64,000 nucleotides of DNA from Ktedonospora formicarum (GCF_016587355.1 NZ_BNJF01000001.1:806001-870000); one strand, 5' to 3'; counted from the first letter of the stretch, positions 27,217-36,617 are shown. Program-made: numbers and translations. The notes: generated by a model not told the origin, from the letters alone.

Positions 27217-27287
27217 AGCGACCTACCCTCCTTCTCTCCTTACCTCGCGAATCTCTTCCTTAGCTTAGCACATCTGGTTAATGGCAA

Positions 27288-27407
27288 GCCATTCATGTGC
27301 CTGAGCACAGTCGCCTGAGATGCTCAGACATCGCACCACACAAACTCAGCCTGAAGTGGAACCATGTGGCGGCTAGCTTCGCCGCCTGTGCGGCGGCGTT
27401 GGCAAAT
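27288..27407 (-). repeat. Dispersed intergenic repeat family B, copy 2
   Basis: A 120-bp element in reverse orientation: GCCATTCATGTGCCTGAGC to GCGGCGGCGTTGGCAAAT. It contains the full internal hairpin GGCGGCTAGCTTCGCCGCC. It lies between the starts of the divergent DUF402 and amidase genes. Confidence 0.85.
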
Positions 27408-27505
27408 ACTTTTTAGAACAAGTTTCTAAGAACGTGATATACTCTCGAGAATTGCGCATATATATAGATAGACATCAATCAAATGTTTAGATAGAAAGGC
27501 ATTGT

Positions 27506-29014
27506 ATGCAACTGGAAGAGGCAACTATTGCCGAGCTACAGGCCGCGCTGAGCGCGGGAGAGATCACGGCACGTCAACTGGCTGAGCGCTATATCGAGCG
27601 CATTCACCAGCTTGACCATCAGGGACCCCATCTCAACTCGGTGCTCGAAATCAATCCTGACGCGCTCGATATAGCGGAGGCACTTGACCAGGAGCGGCAC
27701 ACCCAGGGTCCACGCGGCCCCTTGCACGGCATTCCAGTGCTCTTGAAGGAGAATATCGCCACCGATGACCGCATGGAAACCACTGCCGGTTCACTGGCTC
27801 TGCTTGGCTCACGTCCAGGTCAGGATGCCTCGGTCGTTCGCCAGCTCCGGAAGGCAGGGGCCGTTATTCTAGGGAAGACCAATCTCAGTGAATGGGCAAA
27901 CTTCCGTTCAGATGCATCATCTAGCGGCTGGAGCGGACGTGGTGGGCAGACCCGCAATCCCTATGTGCTCGACCGAACTCCCTGTGGTTCCAGTTCTGGT
28001 TCTGGCACCTCTATTGCTGCCAATCTGGCCGCTGTAGCCCTGGGTACCGAAACCGACGGCTCTATCCTTTGCCCCTCCGCCGCATCTTCACTGGTTGGTA
28101 TCAAACCTACCATTGGTCTCGTCAGTCGCGCGGGCATTGTGCCCATTGCCCACAGTCAGGATACTGCCGGACCTATGGCACGCACGGTCGCCGATGCCGC
28201 CACGCTCCTCACAGCTATCTCCATTCCCGACTCCCGCGATAGCGCCACCCGCACCAATCCTCACCCTCAACCCATAGACTATACAAAATTCCTGAATAGC
28301 GAGGGCTTGCGAGGTGCGCGTATCGGTGTCGCGCGCGAGGTATATTTCGGCTATAGCGCCAAAGCTGACGCCATTATCGAGAATGCGATACAGCGCTTAC
28401 GCGACCTTGGCGCTGTTATTGTTGATCCAGCTAATATCCCAACTGCAAAACAGATGAATGAATCAGAAAATGAGATGATCGTTTTGCTGCATGAGTTCAA
28501 GGCTGATCTGAACCAGTATCTCTCTGAACTGCAAAGCAGCCCGGTACGCACCCTGGCAGATATCATCGCCTTCAACAAAGCCCATGCCGCCGAGGAGCTC
28601 ACCTATTTCGGACAAGAACTTTTTCTCCGCGCGCAGGAGACAGCCGGGCTAGATGACCCCACCTACCTGCAAGCTCTGGCTGAAAACCAGCGCCTAGCAC
28701 GCCAGGAGGGTATCGATGCCATTATGGATGAGCACAAGTTGGACGCGCTTGTCATGCCTACTGGCGCGCCTGCCTGGTGCATCGACGTGATTGACGGCGA
28801 CCATCCCCTCGGTAGCAGTTCTCAACCCGCCGCCCTGGCAGGCTATCCCGCCATTACGGTCCCGACTGGCTTTACTTTCGAGCTGCCCGTCGGTCTAACC
28901 TTCATGGGACGCGCTTATAGTGAAGCCACACTGATCCGCCTCGCCTACGCCTTTGAGCAGGCTACGCGAGCGAGACATGCCCCTCGCTACCTCGATACCA
29001 TCACGCTTTCCTAA
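27506..29014 (+). CDS. Amidase signature family hydrolase
   Basis: A 502-residue amidase. The catalytic triad is visible: lysine in PVLLKENIAT, the cis-serine in the glycine/serine-rich loop CGSSSGSGTS, and the nucleophile serine in ETDGSILCPSA. These enzymes hydrolyse carboxamides; the long single-chain form is closest to secreted or cytosolic aryl/peptide amidases rather than GatA, but no signal peptide is evident. AGAAAGG precedes ATG 27506. It stands alone and ends at a strong terminator. Confidence 0.9.
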   Translation: MQLEEATIAELQAALSAGEITARQLAERYIERIHQLDHQGPHLNSVLEINPDALDIAEALDQERHTQGPRGPLHGIPVLLKENIATDDRMETTAGSLALLGSRPGQDASVVRQLRKAGAVILGKTNLSEWANFRSDASSSGWSGRGGQTRNPYVLDRTPCGSSSGSGTSIAANLAAVALGTETDGSILCPSAASSLVGIKPTIGLVSRAGIVPIAHSQDTAGPMARTVADAATLLTAISIPDSRDSATRTNPHPQPIDYTKFLNSEGLRGARIGVAREVYFGYSAKADAIIENAIQRLRDLGAVIVDPANIPTAKQMNESENEMIVLLHEFKADLNQYLSELQSSPVRTLADIIAFNKAHAAEELTYFGQELFLRAQETAGLDDPTYLQALAENQRLARQEGIDAIMDEHKLDALVMPTGAPAWCIDVIDGDHPLGSSSQPAALAGYPAITVPTGFTFELPVGLTFMGRAYSEATLIRLAYAFEQATRARHAPRYLDTITLS

Positions 29015-29043
29015 GCAGCTAAAGAAGCGCCCCTTAACACACC

Positions 29044-29087
29044 AGGAACCAGCCACGTTAGCCTATAACGTGGCTGGCTCCTTTTTA
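29044..29087 (+). terminator. Rho-independent terminator after the amidase gene
   Basis: AGGAACCAGCCACGTTA pairs with TAACGTGGCTGGCTCCT (one mismatch) around a 5-base loop, followed by TTTTT. Confidence 0.9.
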
Positions 29088-29206
29088 GTTCTTGTATGAC
29101 TACAGCGGCTTTCAGAAATCTTGAACCCGGCATACGTCGGCGCTGTGCTTCAGCTAACGCCGGGTTCACAGCTCTATCCTTCTGCCCTCAGCTATAGTTT
29201 CTCAGA

Positions 29207-29734
29207 TTAGCGATTGGTTGGACCAAGCGCGACACGACTCAGCGCGACGAGACCCCAGGCCACCAGAGCATAGATCAGCATCGCAATCAAAGTCGAGATC
29301 TCAAAGACGCTCCCTGTACCAAAGCCAGGATCACTAAAAATCCCCTTGAATGGTCCCATAAAGACAAAGCTCAATTCGTAGAGCCCCTTCACAAACCCAT
29401 TCGACTCATTTGCCGCCAGTAAACGGAAAATAAAGCGTAGCAGCAGAATAATCTCCAGCACCCCTAGGAGGAAGTATACTGCGGTCGCGACCCAGTACCG
29501 TGCTCTGGCTCGCTGCTGCTCTGGATTGACATATACTTCTTCGCGCCTCGCGACCTGGTCACGGTTCGGTCCCACATGGCGCTCTTGCTGGCTCTGCATA
29601 TAACCACCTTCATTCGAGCGCGTGTAGACCCGCTCATCATATACAACAGGCTCAGTCTGTTCCTGATTCTGTTGATAACGCGGGTCAACCCCCTGCTGGT
29701 AACGTGGGTCATGCCCATAAGGCTGATTGCTCAT
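29207..29734 (-). CDS. YggT family membrane protein with long Gln/Tyr-rich N-terminus
   Basis: A 175-residue protein. Residues 1-75 are hydrophilic, rich in Gln, Tyr, Arg and Pro with DPRYQQ repeats. The C-terminal about 100 residues have two TM helices with FRLLAANESNGFVKGLYELSFVFMGPF, typical of YggT, a family linked to envelope or osmotic functions. An inverted repeat GAACCCGGC/GCCGGGTTC lies just downstream (about 29122-29168). Confidence 0.82.
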   Translation of the reverse strand: MSNQPYGHDPRYQQGVDPRYQQNQEQTEPVVYDERVYTRSNEGGYMQSQQERHVGPNRDQVARREEVYVNPEQQRARARYWVATAVYFLLGVLEIILLLRFIFRLLAANESNGFVKGLYELSFVFMGPFKGIFSDPGFGTGSVFEISTLIAMLIYALVAWGLVALSRVALGPTNR

Positions 29735-30318
29735 GCTCTACACCTTACCTTTCCTAGATATGAGAACTGGTAGATGATTCCCACACGATAGATCTTTACG
29801 TTCTACCTCTCTGAACACCAACGCCGCTGGCACGACAACCGCTTACCCCCCATGCGGAGGGCAGAGCATATTCAGTTTTTTGTAAAAAGAGTTCGTGCTA
29901 GCCGCACTAGCAGAGTTAGTGTTCGCATAAGAACTTTATCATATCTTCTTTGTCATTTTCAATTATTATACTGATGGACACTCTTTAAGTGCCCACGACA
30001 TACCATGCCACCATTTTCAAATGACTTAATATACTACCTTATCAGTAGTACGGATTATGCGTTTCAACCGACTCTATAACCAGGCTCCACCTTCATCCCT
30101 TCCGGACATCGCAAATAACCATCCTCATTCTCACCAAAGCTTCGACACCTACACAAAATATTTTGTCAGACCGACGATACTATTTATGTAGGTAAACCCT
30201 GCCAAGCCACATTCTTATGCCTCCTGGCGAAAGAGGGTAGCTTGGCTGTTGGGCCAGTGATTATACTGGCCCTCTTGTCCCAATCTCGGCAAAATTTTAC
30301 GCGTTCGTCTCCACAGGC
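29735..30318. other. Gene-free region with fragmentary inverted repeats
   Basis: About 580 bp without a supported gene. About 29890-29931 holds CTAGCCGCACTAGC and GTGTTCGCATAAG, which resemble the inner and right ends of family A repeats, possibly a decayed copy. GGGCCAGT/ACTGGCCC (30253-30274) forms a hairpin near the end of the PPK2 gene. A 44-codon ATG frame at 30057 has no ribosome binding site. Confidence 0.4.
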
Positions 30319-31179
30319 TTATTTTCGGATCTTACTTTCATAGCTTTGCTCTGCATGTATCTGCTTGAGAGCCACCAGTTCCTTCTCACCACGTGCTAGC
30401 AAATCCTTACGCCATTCATCCTTGTACTGCTGCATGGTCTCCACTAGAGTCTGGGCAATCGCCATATTGCGATACCACTTGTGATTGGCTGGCACGATAT
30501 ACCAGGGCGCGCTTTCAGTACTACATTTGCTTAGCGCGTCTTCATATGCCTCCTGGTAATCGTCCCAATAGGCTCGCTCCTTCCAATCTCCCACATTCAA
30601 CTTCCACGACTTCTCTGGCTCGTCCTCACGCGCACGTAGTCGCTTAGCCTGCTCATCCTTACTAATATGTAGAAAAAACTTCAGTATGATGGTTCCACTA
30701 TCAGCCAATAGTTCCTCAAAGGCATTGATACTCTGGTAGCGCTTCTGCCATTTTTTCTCTGGCACCAAATTATGAACCCGTACGACGAGCACATCCTCGT
30801 AATGTGAACGATTAAAGACGCCAAAGACCCCCAGTGGAGGTGTGTGCTGATGAATACGCCAGAGAAAGTCATGCTGTAACTCTTCCAATGATGGTTCTTT
30901 AAAAGAGTGCACCGTGCAGCCCTGGGGATTGACTGCGCTCAAGACATGGCGGATAGTTCCATCCTTGCCACTGGTATCCATTCCTTGCAAAATCATCAAC
31001 AAGCTGTTCTTCTGAGCCGCTGTCATCAACTCTTGCAATTCGCCCAGTTCCTTGCTGAGCTTCTGCAACTGCTCTTCTGCCACATCACGCTCGATATGGT
31101 CGTCTCTATATTCTGGGCTATAGTCCTTGAGCTTTACCTTACTGCTCTCTTTGACCTTCCACAAAAACTGCTTACTCAT
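30319..31179 (-). CDS. Polyphosphate kinase 2 family (PPK2) phosphotransferase
   Basis: A 286-residue PPK2 protein that transfers phosphate between polyphosphate and nucleotides. It shows Walker A QGMDTSGKDGTIRHV, HSFKEPSLEEL, the Walker B/lid motif VFNRSHYEDVLVVRVH and RLRAREDEPEKSWK. I choose ATG 31179 with AGGAGGGAG upstream; a TTG 11 codons earlier lacks one. Whether it prefers AMP, ADP or GDP cannot be decided from sequence alone. It is a single-gene transcript. Confidence 0.92.
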   Translation of the reverse strand: MSKQFLWKVKESSKVKLKDYSPEYRDDHIERDVAEEQLQKLSKELGELQELMTAAQKNSLLMILQGMDTSGKDGTIRHVLSAVNPQGCTVHSFKEPSLEELQHDFLWRIHQHTPPLGVFGVFNRSHYEDVLVVRVHNLVPEKKWQKRYQSINAFEELLADSGTIILKFFLHISKDEQAKRLRAREDEPEKSWKLNVGDWKERAYWDDYQEAYEDALSKCSTESAPWYIVPANHKWYRNMAIAQTLVETMQQYKDEWRKDLLARGEKELVALKQIHAEQSYESKIRK

Positions 31180-31275
31180 CGACCTGACTCCCTCCTGTAC
31201 AAACAACTTCAATTACATTATCCTTAACACGCTCCGCGCAGACATATTGTCGCACTTGGGTGGCTTCCCATCCTG

Positions 31276-31663
31276 TCAGATAGAAGTTTCTCTTAGGTCT
31301 AACTCCTCTAATCGAAGCAATATCTCTGGTAATTCAGCGAGACTCCCAATACAGGCACCGGAATCACAGCATGGCGTGGGCAAGCGAGAAACATGGATCG
31401 TGCGCGTTCCCATCAGGCGCGCCCAATGGAGCGCATCAAGGCTATCATCCACAACCACAGCTGAAGCAGGGTCAACCTCGGAGTCCTCGAAGAGACGCTT
31501 ATAGTATTCGGGTCCATTTTAGCCTCGCGCCATGCTTCGTGTGTGCCTCCTAGTAGTGGCACAAAAAATCAGCTACTTCGCGCTGCCACTGAGGGCCACG
31601 CAGAGTGTTATTATTCATCACGCCGCCATCATCAAGAAATACGATCACATGTGCCACGCTCAT
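31276..31663 (-). pseudogene. Broken HAD-superfamily hydrolase
   Basis: Read on the minus strand from ATG 31663: a HAD N-terminus (VIVFLDDGGVMNNNTLRGPQ, then WQREVADF) runs into a stop. One base added in a T-run restores the frame (FFVPLLGGTHEAWREAK). The C-terminal HAD part then appears abruptly in another frame (GPEYYKRLFEDSEVDPAS, then AVVVDDSLDALHWARLMG and GSLAELPEILLRLEEL). About 110 residues of the cap and core expected between these parts are missing. So the gene has a frameshift plus an internal deletion and is very unlikely to make an active enzyme. Confidence 0.75.
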
Positions 31664-31817
31664 TCCCCTTCTCTTTTACGCCATTTTCTTAATAGCAGCT
31701 TCCCTTGTTTTTCACAAATAACAACGCTGCCGCCAACAAAGGGAGTATACGCGATTTACGTCCCTCTATCAACGGCAGCGTTCAATCCTGATGTAGACAC
31801 ATCAATACAACAGCATA

Positions 31818-31961
31818 TCATTCAGCTAGTGGCTGACGGTGCCAGTAGGATGCGCACCGCTTCCACTCAAGACTCTCTAACGTCTCACGGCTATTGATTC
31901 CCCAGCGTAACGCTGCAATACTGAGAACAACAAACACTAGTAGAATAAGCATGGCTTCCAT
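31818..31961 (-). CDS. Small single-TM protein (47 residues)
   Basis: An ATG at 31961 opens a 47-codon frame: a hydrophobic N-terminal helix (MEAMLILLVFVVLSIAALRW) followed by GINSRETLESLEW and a short polar tail. The combination of one TM helix, an RWG motif and an SRE segment is what I recall from small membrane proteins of Ktedonobacteria. AAAGG lies about 12 bases ahead. It sits between the broken HAD gene and the divergent LysR gene. Function unknown. Confidence 0.55.
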   Translation of the reverse strand: MEAMLILLVFVVLSIAALRWGINSRETLESLEWKRCASYWHRQPLAE

Positions 31962-32094
31962 TTGTTTTCTGACCTTTCCCGCATATGTGCGGATCTAATA
32001 ATTTTCTCTTGCTTTAAGTTTAATATAATGTTATTATCAAGTCAATGAAACGAATTTGATCGTTTCCATCGAAAAAATCGATAACAGCCTGCCA

Positions 32095-32133
32095 GAAAAC
32101 CTGAGCATAGTAGCGCCAGCCGCCTAGGTTTTC
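32095..32133 (+). repeat. Possible shortened family A repeat
   Basis: GAAAACCTGAG to CCTAGGTTTTC, a 39-bp inverted repeat that shares the GAAAACCTGAG / GGTTTTC ends of family A but lacks the outer CTTATG. It lies 20 bp ahead of the LysR gene start. Confidence 0.4.
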
Positions 32134-32152
32134 CCGAGTGAAGAGGATGTAT

Positions 32153-33082
32153 ATGGATATACGCCAATTGACCACCTTCCGTATGCTAGCTCATACCTTG
32201 AGCTTTAGCCGCACGGCCCAGACTCTCAACTATGTTCAGTCGAGTGTGACCACGCAAATTCAGGGGCTTGAGGAAGAACTTGGGGTAAAGCTCTTTGATC
32301 GACTAGGCAAACGCGTTATCTTAACCGAAGCTGGAAGAAAGCTTCTCCATTACGCTGAGAAGATTTTGGGCCTGGTAGATGAGGCACGCCATACGCTCAT
32401 GGAGGATGAGAACCTCTCGGGTTCCATATGCATCAGCGCGCCCGAGTCGCTCTGTACATATCGCCTACCCAGCGTAATCCAGCAGTTTCACGCTCGCTTC
32501 CCTCATTCACGTTTGGTCTTCCGCCCCACTCAAGATCAGCTCAAAAGCCTCAGTGAGGGAGAAGTGGATGTCGCCTTTGTGCTCGATGAGCCAGTTCGTT
32601 CGACGGCTTTTGAGGTTGAATCCCTGGGCTATGAAACGCTCCTGATGCTCGCAGCCCCCCGGCATCCCCTGGCAGCCATAGAACATATCCAGTCCCAGGA
32701 TATCCAGGGCGAGCAGTTCTTACTCACAGAAAAGGGTTGCATGTATCGCAATGTCTTTGAACGTGAGTTGCGTATAGCGGGCATCGACGCTGTTACCGAT
32801 CTGGAATTCACCAGCGTTGAAGCAATTAAGCAATGCACGATGTCGGGCATGGGCATTACCTTCCTTCCACGCCTGACGGTAGAGGCAGAGCTAGCTCAAG
32901 GTCAACTTGCCGCTTTGCAGTGGGAAGGACATGACTTTCAAATTCTCCACCAGATGCTCTGGCATAAGGAGAAATGGCTCTCACCCACAACCCGTGCCTT
33001 TCTGGAAGTGGCACGCGAGATGCTCACTCAAGAGCATTTTCAGCATATGACTCCAGACCTCCCGCTAGCCGCGTCCTTCTAA
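32153..33082 (+). CDS. LysR family transcriptional regulator
   Basis: A 309-residue LysR protein. The helix-turn-helix is MDIRQLTTFRMLAHTLSF, SRTAQTLNYVQSSVTTQIQ, LEEELGVKLFDRLGKRVILT; the rest is a periplasmic-binding-like effector domain. The start is ATG 32153, six bases after AAGAGGA; in-frame GTG 32138 and ATG 32147 are less likely. The divergent neighbour is a small membrane protein gene, and no metabolic operon lies beside it, so its target is unknown. Confidence 0.9.
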   Translation: MDIRQLTTFRMLAHTLSFSRTAQTLNYVQSSVTTQIQGLEEELGVKLFDRLGKRVILTEAGRKLLHYAEKILGLVDEARHTLMEDENLSGSICISAPESLCTYRLPSVIQQFHARFPHSRLVFRPTQDQLKSLSEGEVDVAFVLDEPVRSTAFEVESLGYETLLMLAAPRHPLAAIEHIQSQDIQGEQFLLTEKGCMYRNVFERELRIAGIDAVTDLEFTSVEAIKQCTMSGMGITFLPRLTVEAELAQGQLAALQWEGHDFQILHQMLWHKEKWLSPTTRAFLEVAREMLTQEHFQHMTPDLPLAASF

Positions 33083-33185
33083 GCCTCCCCACTCATCAGG
33101 GGTATACTATCTATAAGTACAGGCTGAAGCGCTGAGCCTGTGTCAGACTCACTACACTCAATCTCTCCAAGCCAGAATTCTGAGC

Positions 33186-33571
33186 ATCTCAAATCCAGGA
33201 CCGTTCACATTCTCTCACTTTTACTTGACCCTATATCTCAAATCCGCGACCGTTCACATTCTCTTACCTTACTCCTTATCCGAAAACCTGAGTGCGTCAG
33301 CGCTAGTCGCGACCCCCATACGGGGGCACGGCAGCGCGTTGGTTTTCGCATAAGACCTTAGTGCCACACACTCGTATATTCAGCCCCACAATCCGTTTCC
33401 AGAACTATTCACATTCACGTCACCTCTCCACTTTCCCTCGACGCAACATTTCGATTACAGGACCGTTCACATTCGCATGCCTCTCACACTCTCCTGACTC
33501 GGCATCCCAATTCCACAATCGTTCACATTCTCTTCTCGTTCAGCATTACAATTCCACAATCGTTCACAATC
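33186..33571 (+). repeat. Array of six degenerate GTTCACATTC sites
   Basis: Related blocks with the core GTTCACATTC occur at 33203, 33252, 33407 (ATTCACATTC), 33465, 33521 and 33562 (GTTCACAATC). Flanks are also shared, such as CAAATCC-GACC before the first two and AATTCCACAATC before the last two. Spacing is 49, 155, 58, 56 and 41 bp. The long gap contains the family A repeat at 33275-33354. The flanks are too divergent for a CRISPR array. Confidence 0.7.
33275..33354 (+). repeat. Inverted-end intergenic repeat family A, copy 3
   Basis: An 80-bp element, CTTATCCGAAAACC to GGTTTTCGCATAAG, with the inner stem ACCCCCATACGGGGG. It is about 90 percent identical by eye to the copy at 14267-14346 and lies inside the GTTCACATTC array. 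Confidence 0.85.
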
Positions 33572-33815
33572 CCTGGACTTGCAAAAATGCTCTTTGATAT
33601 TCATCGTAAAGGGTGCAATACACAACCCCTCAACAGGTGGGTAGCATTTGAGATGCTCCTCAATTTCCTGGACCGCTACCCTTGACGCCTGTATTAGGCT
33701 ATGCTAATATCTTATTGTGGAACTCGGGAATCCTTCCCCAAAAACGATTATGATATGACCCGTTGATAGGGCCAGCCACAATCAGAAAGCAATAGTGCAA
33801 GAGGAGCCTGAAGGC

Positions 33816-34052
33816 ATGAAGCAGCTACATCATGAAAAGACTTGCGCGCTTTGTAGCGCATCACTAGGTTGGTGGAATACCCAAACCTGTATTAAATGTG
33901 GACATACCCTATGTGGTCGCCACGCATGCAAGAAGCGTCGGCTCCATAGCTCTGTTCTCTCAGCTTATTGCTCTCACTGCTTGCACGAAGAAGAAGCGAA
34001 ATCCACCTCGGTAGCTTACCAGGCAGTACAACGCCAGCACGCTCACGTCTAA
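33816..34052 (+). CDS. Small zinc-finger-like protein
   Basis: A 78-residue protein with CALCSASLG, CIKCGHTLCGRHAC and YCSHC: at least six cysteines plus histidines spaced like a treble-clef/FYVE-type zinc-binding module. No family name is claimed. The start is ATG 33816, with AGGAG nine bases upstream; an in-frame GTG lies at 33795. It sits downstream of the GTTCACATTC array and converges with the DUF5671 gene. Confidence 0.65.
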   Translation: MKQLHHEKTCALCSASLGWWNTQTCIKCGHTLCGRHACKKRRLHSSVLSAYCSHCLHEEEAKSTSVAYQAVQRQHAHV

Positions 34053-34108
34053 GCAGACATCGCTTCTTAATTTAAATCTGTTTCAAGCCCATTTCGGTGT
34101 GAAGGATA

Positions 34109-35734
34109 TCACTCGCTTTTCGGGGCATCCATAAGCGCGTGTAGACGGGAGGCAGCCTCTCCACGTGTGATCTTTAACTCCAGTAACGCATCAAGTATCT
34201 CCTCCACAGTCGTCAGTTGAAGTGATACCTGCTCCTCGGCAACTGGCTCCTCATGCGCACCTTTATTTTCCGCCCCCACTTCAATACGTGGAACTTCAGC
34301 TTTGGCCGAATGCTCACGACCCTTGAAGAGGTGCTCACGTAAAGCTGGTAGCAGGTAAATGCCCACTAACACCAGCCCGATTATGAGTGTCGCCAATCCA
34401 CCTTGGACCATTTGCTGCCAATTATTGGCAGCCGACCCAAGAGACGCGGTAATACCAACATACAACGCCATCGCCAGGCCAATAGCCCCTGTGATGACGC
34501 CTGCCCCCAAAAGCACCAGGACAAAGCCCCGGCGTGGTCCCAAAGCCAACTCTCCGTTCGACCTATATTGGCGGCGCAAAAACCAATCGAGAGCTATGTA
34601 CCCGACACCAGTAACAGCCAGCGCTAGCGATGTAAGCCATTCAATTCTATCTGGTCTCGTCGTAATCGGGAACCATGTTTGCAGACCATCATATAATAAT
34701 CTGCCTGCTCCTACCCAGAAAAAGGCCGCTGCAATACCACCCACAATAGCCACAACGGTCAATCCAAGCTGGCGAGCTTGTAGTAATTGCTGTCGCACCG
34801 TGCCACGCAGGAGCCAGAGATACACGGCAAGCACTATACAGCCCAGGATCAACGAAGAGAAAAAATCCAGATCACCAGAGGAACCTATAATATGCTCGAC
34901 ACCTATTTGCTCACCAGAAAGCATCCTAAAGAGCCAGGTGAGCACCAACCATATGCCATCAAGAAAGGCCGCAGCCCCAAATGCAAGCCCCAAACCATGA
35001 AAGATGAGGCGCGTCGCTAACGAACGATCCTGATAGGTCATCCAACCATACCAGATCCAGGCACCAGCCACCCAGACCAGGGCAATTGCAAGCCAGATCG
35101 AATTACCAACAGAACACTGATAGCAATAGGTATTCTGAGTCAAACCGCCAAAAAACCATAGGTCAATCAACCTTCTGACATATCGTAGCAAAAAGAAGAA
35201 CACGATCATCGTCAGAAGCAACACCACTTGCGTACCAAAGAAGTGAATGCGCTGGAATACCAGAGCTACCCCTGAAAGTTCCTTTGTACGACGGCTCTCT
35301 AAAGCCACAAGTACAGCTAATAATAAGAATGAGAGCGCGCTTGCTAGCAGACTCGACACATTAGGGGAGGCTGATGTTCCAAGTATGGCAAAGGTCGTGC
35401 CCAACAGAGGAACACCAATAACGACTCCAATTCCTTGCAAGGTATGCAGGAAGAATGCACGGATTGGACTATTATATGCCTGCTCATCTTGCTTCATATC
35501 GCGACGGAGAAGCCAATAATGCAAGCCACCCAATACGCCACTAATCAGAAACGCAATACAGGCAAAACTGATCGATTGCACCAGTTGAGCCTGCCCCGGA
35601 GCGCTGCTATATTGCCCACGAAGCGGAGTAAAAGAAGCAAGAGTTGAGATCAGCGTACCAAAAGCGGTGAGTGCGAATATAAGCAATGCGCTACAAACGC
35701 TATAAAGGTAAAAACGATAAAGGCTTCGTACCAT
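34109..35734 (-). CDS. DUF5671-type polytopic membrane protein
   Basis: A 541-residue protein with roughly 12 hydrophobic helices in three similar blocks. Each begins with an arginine/tyrosine-rich helix such as MVRSLYRFYLYSVCSALLIF, as in DUF5671 proteins. A cytosolic tail of about 80 residues ends in EEILDALLELKITRGEAASRLHALM, resembling the short SHOCT-type helical motif that mediates oligomerisation. Function unknown. Confidence 0.78.
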   Translation of the reverse strand: MVRSLYRFYLYSVCSALLIFALTAFGTLISTLASFTPLRGQYSSAPGQAQLVQSISFACIAFLISGVLGGLHYWLLRRDMKQDEQAYNSPIRAFFLHTLQGIGVVIGVPLLGTTFAILGTSASPNVSSLLASALSFLLLAVLVALESRRTKELSGVALVFQRIHFFGTQVVLLLTMIVFFFLLRYVRRLIDLWFFGGLTQNTYCYQCSVGNSIWLAIALVWVAGAWIWYGWMTYQDRSLATRLIFHGLGLAFGAAAFLDGIWLVLTWLFRMLSGEQIGVEHIIGSSGDLDFFSSLILGCIVLAVYLWLLRGTVRQQLLQARQLGLTVVAIVGGIAAAFFWVGAGRLLYDGLQTWFPITTRPDRIEWLTSLALAVTGVGYIALDWFLRRQYRSNGELALGPRRGFVLVLLGAGVITGAIGLAMALYVGITASLGSAANNWQQMVQGGLATLIIGLVLVGIYLLPALREHLFKGREHSAKAEVPRIEVGAENKGAHEEPVAEEQVSLQLTTVEEILDALLELKITRGEAASRLHALMDAPKSE

Positions 35735-35894
35735 AAGAAGCTTACCCCCCTCAAAATGATACCCAATGAATGTATGTTACAAGCTCAGGTCAGGAATCAT
35801 AAACAGGCCATCATGCTCTGCGTGAAAAATGCTGCTTGAATATTCCAGATAGTAGCATACATCCTGCCATCACAGGAGGGATGGGTCACATGTC

Positions 35895-36617
35895 CTATTT
35901 TTTGCTTATTAGTTGGGACATTGCCTCCCCTGATTCAGCTCGTTCTTGTTGAGGTTGCACTTGAGGAGCGCGAACGAGTTCGCCGATCTTTCTCAGCACA
36001 TAGAAACTGCCCTCGACTGCTGGTCCAATCCCACCAGCAAAGATTAAGGTGCCAAAGCCGACAGTCCCTCCCAGCAGGAAACCTATCACCAGTACACACA
36101 CTTCTATAGAAACACGTACAATAGCCAAGCGAAGCTTCGTGCGCTGATGCAAATACAACATCAAACTATCGCGAGGACCAGCCCCCATCCGAGGAGTAAT
36201 ATAAAAAGCGGTTCCCAACCCGATCACCCCTACTCCAGCGACATTTACAAGCAAGCGCCAGAACAGGCCCGCGTCCCCAAGGTCTGGAACTACATTCAAG
36301 CGTAGAAAGAGATCGACCAGACTTCCAATAAGAAGCATATTTAAGACCGTACCAACACCAGGGTAGACTCTAAAGAACAGGCATAGCACAATCAGGAGCG
36401 CCCCAATGGCGATATTGGCAGTACCAAAGGAGAGCGGAGTATGGCGACTAATACCCTGATGGAGTACATCCCAGGGATCGAGCCCCAAACCAGAGCGAAA
36501 GGTTAATACAATTCCAAGCGCATACAGCGCCAGGCCCACGCATACACAGAGCAAGCGGAGCACATATCTCCACGATAAAAATGTGCGCCAGGGTATCTGA
36601 AGCATAAAAGTATCCAT
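35895..36617 (-). CDS. YczE/YitT-type membrane protein
   Basis: A 240-residue integral membrane protein with about five TM helices. It shows GIVLTFRSGLGLDPWDVLHQGI near the N-terminus and FYITPRMGAGPRDSLMLYLH, duplicated glycine-rich loops typical of the YczE/YyaS/YitT family. Some members are linked to transport or secondary-metabolite production in Bacillus; no function can be assigned here. ATG 36617 has no obvious ribosome binding site, so the start is tentative. Confidence 0.82.
   Translation of the reverse strand: MDTFMLQIPWRTFLSWRYVLRLLCVCVGLALYALGIVLTFRSGLGLDPWDVLHQGISRHTPLSFGTANIAIGALLIVLCLFFRVYPGVGTVLNMLLIGSLVDLFLRLNVVPDLGDAGLFWRLLVNVAGVGVIGLGTAFYITPRMGAGPRDSLMLYLHQRTKLRLAIVRVSIEVCVLVIGFLLGGTVGFGTLIFAGGIGPAVEGSFYVLRKIGELVRAPQVQPQQERAESGEAMSQLISKK

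Noticed and set aside
30057..30191. 44-codon ATG frame in the gap before PPK2
   Set aside because: No ribosome binding site and no recognisable features.
31532..31897. 121-codon plus-strand frame near the HAD remnant
   Set aside because: It is antisense to the HAD pseudogene and the small membrane protein gene; no domain features.
33186..33571. CRISPR array
   Set aside because: The repeated blocks are short, degenerate and unevenly spaced, and no cas gene is near.
34359..35000. 213-codon plus-strand frame within the DUF5671 membrane protein gene
   Set aside because: Antisense of TM-rich coding sequence; Pro/Thr/Ser-rich low-complexity product with no family features.
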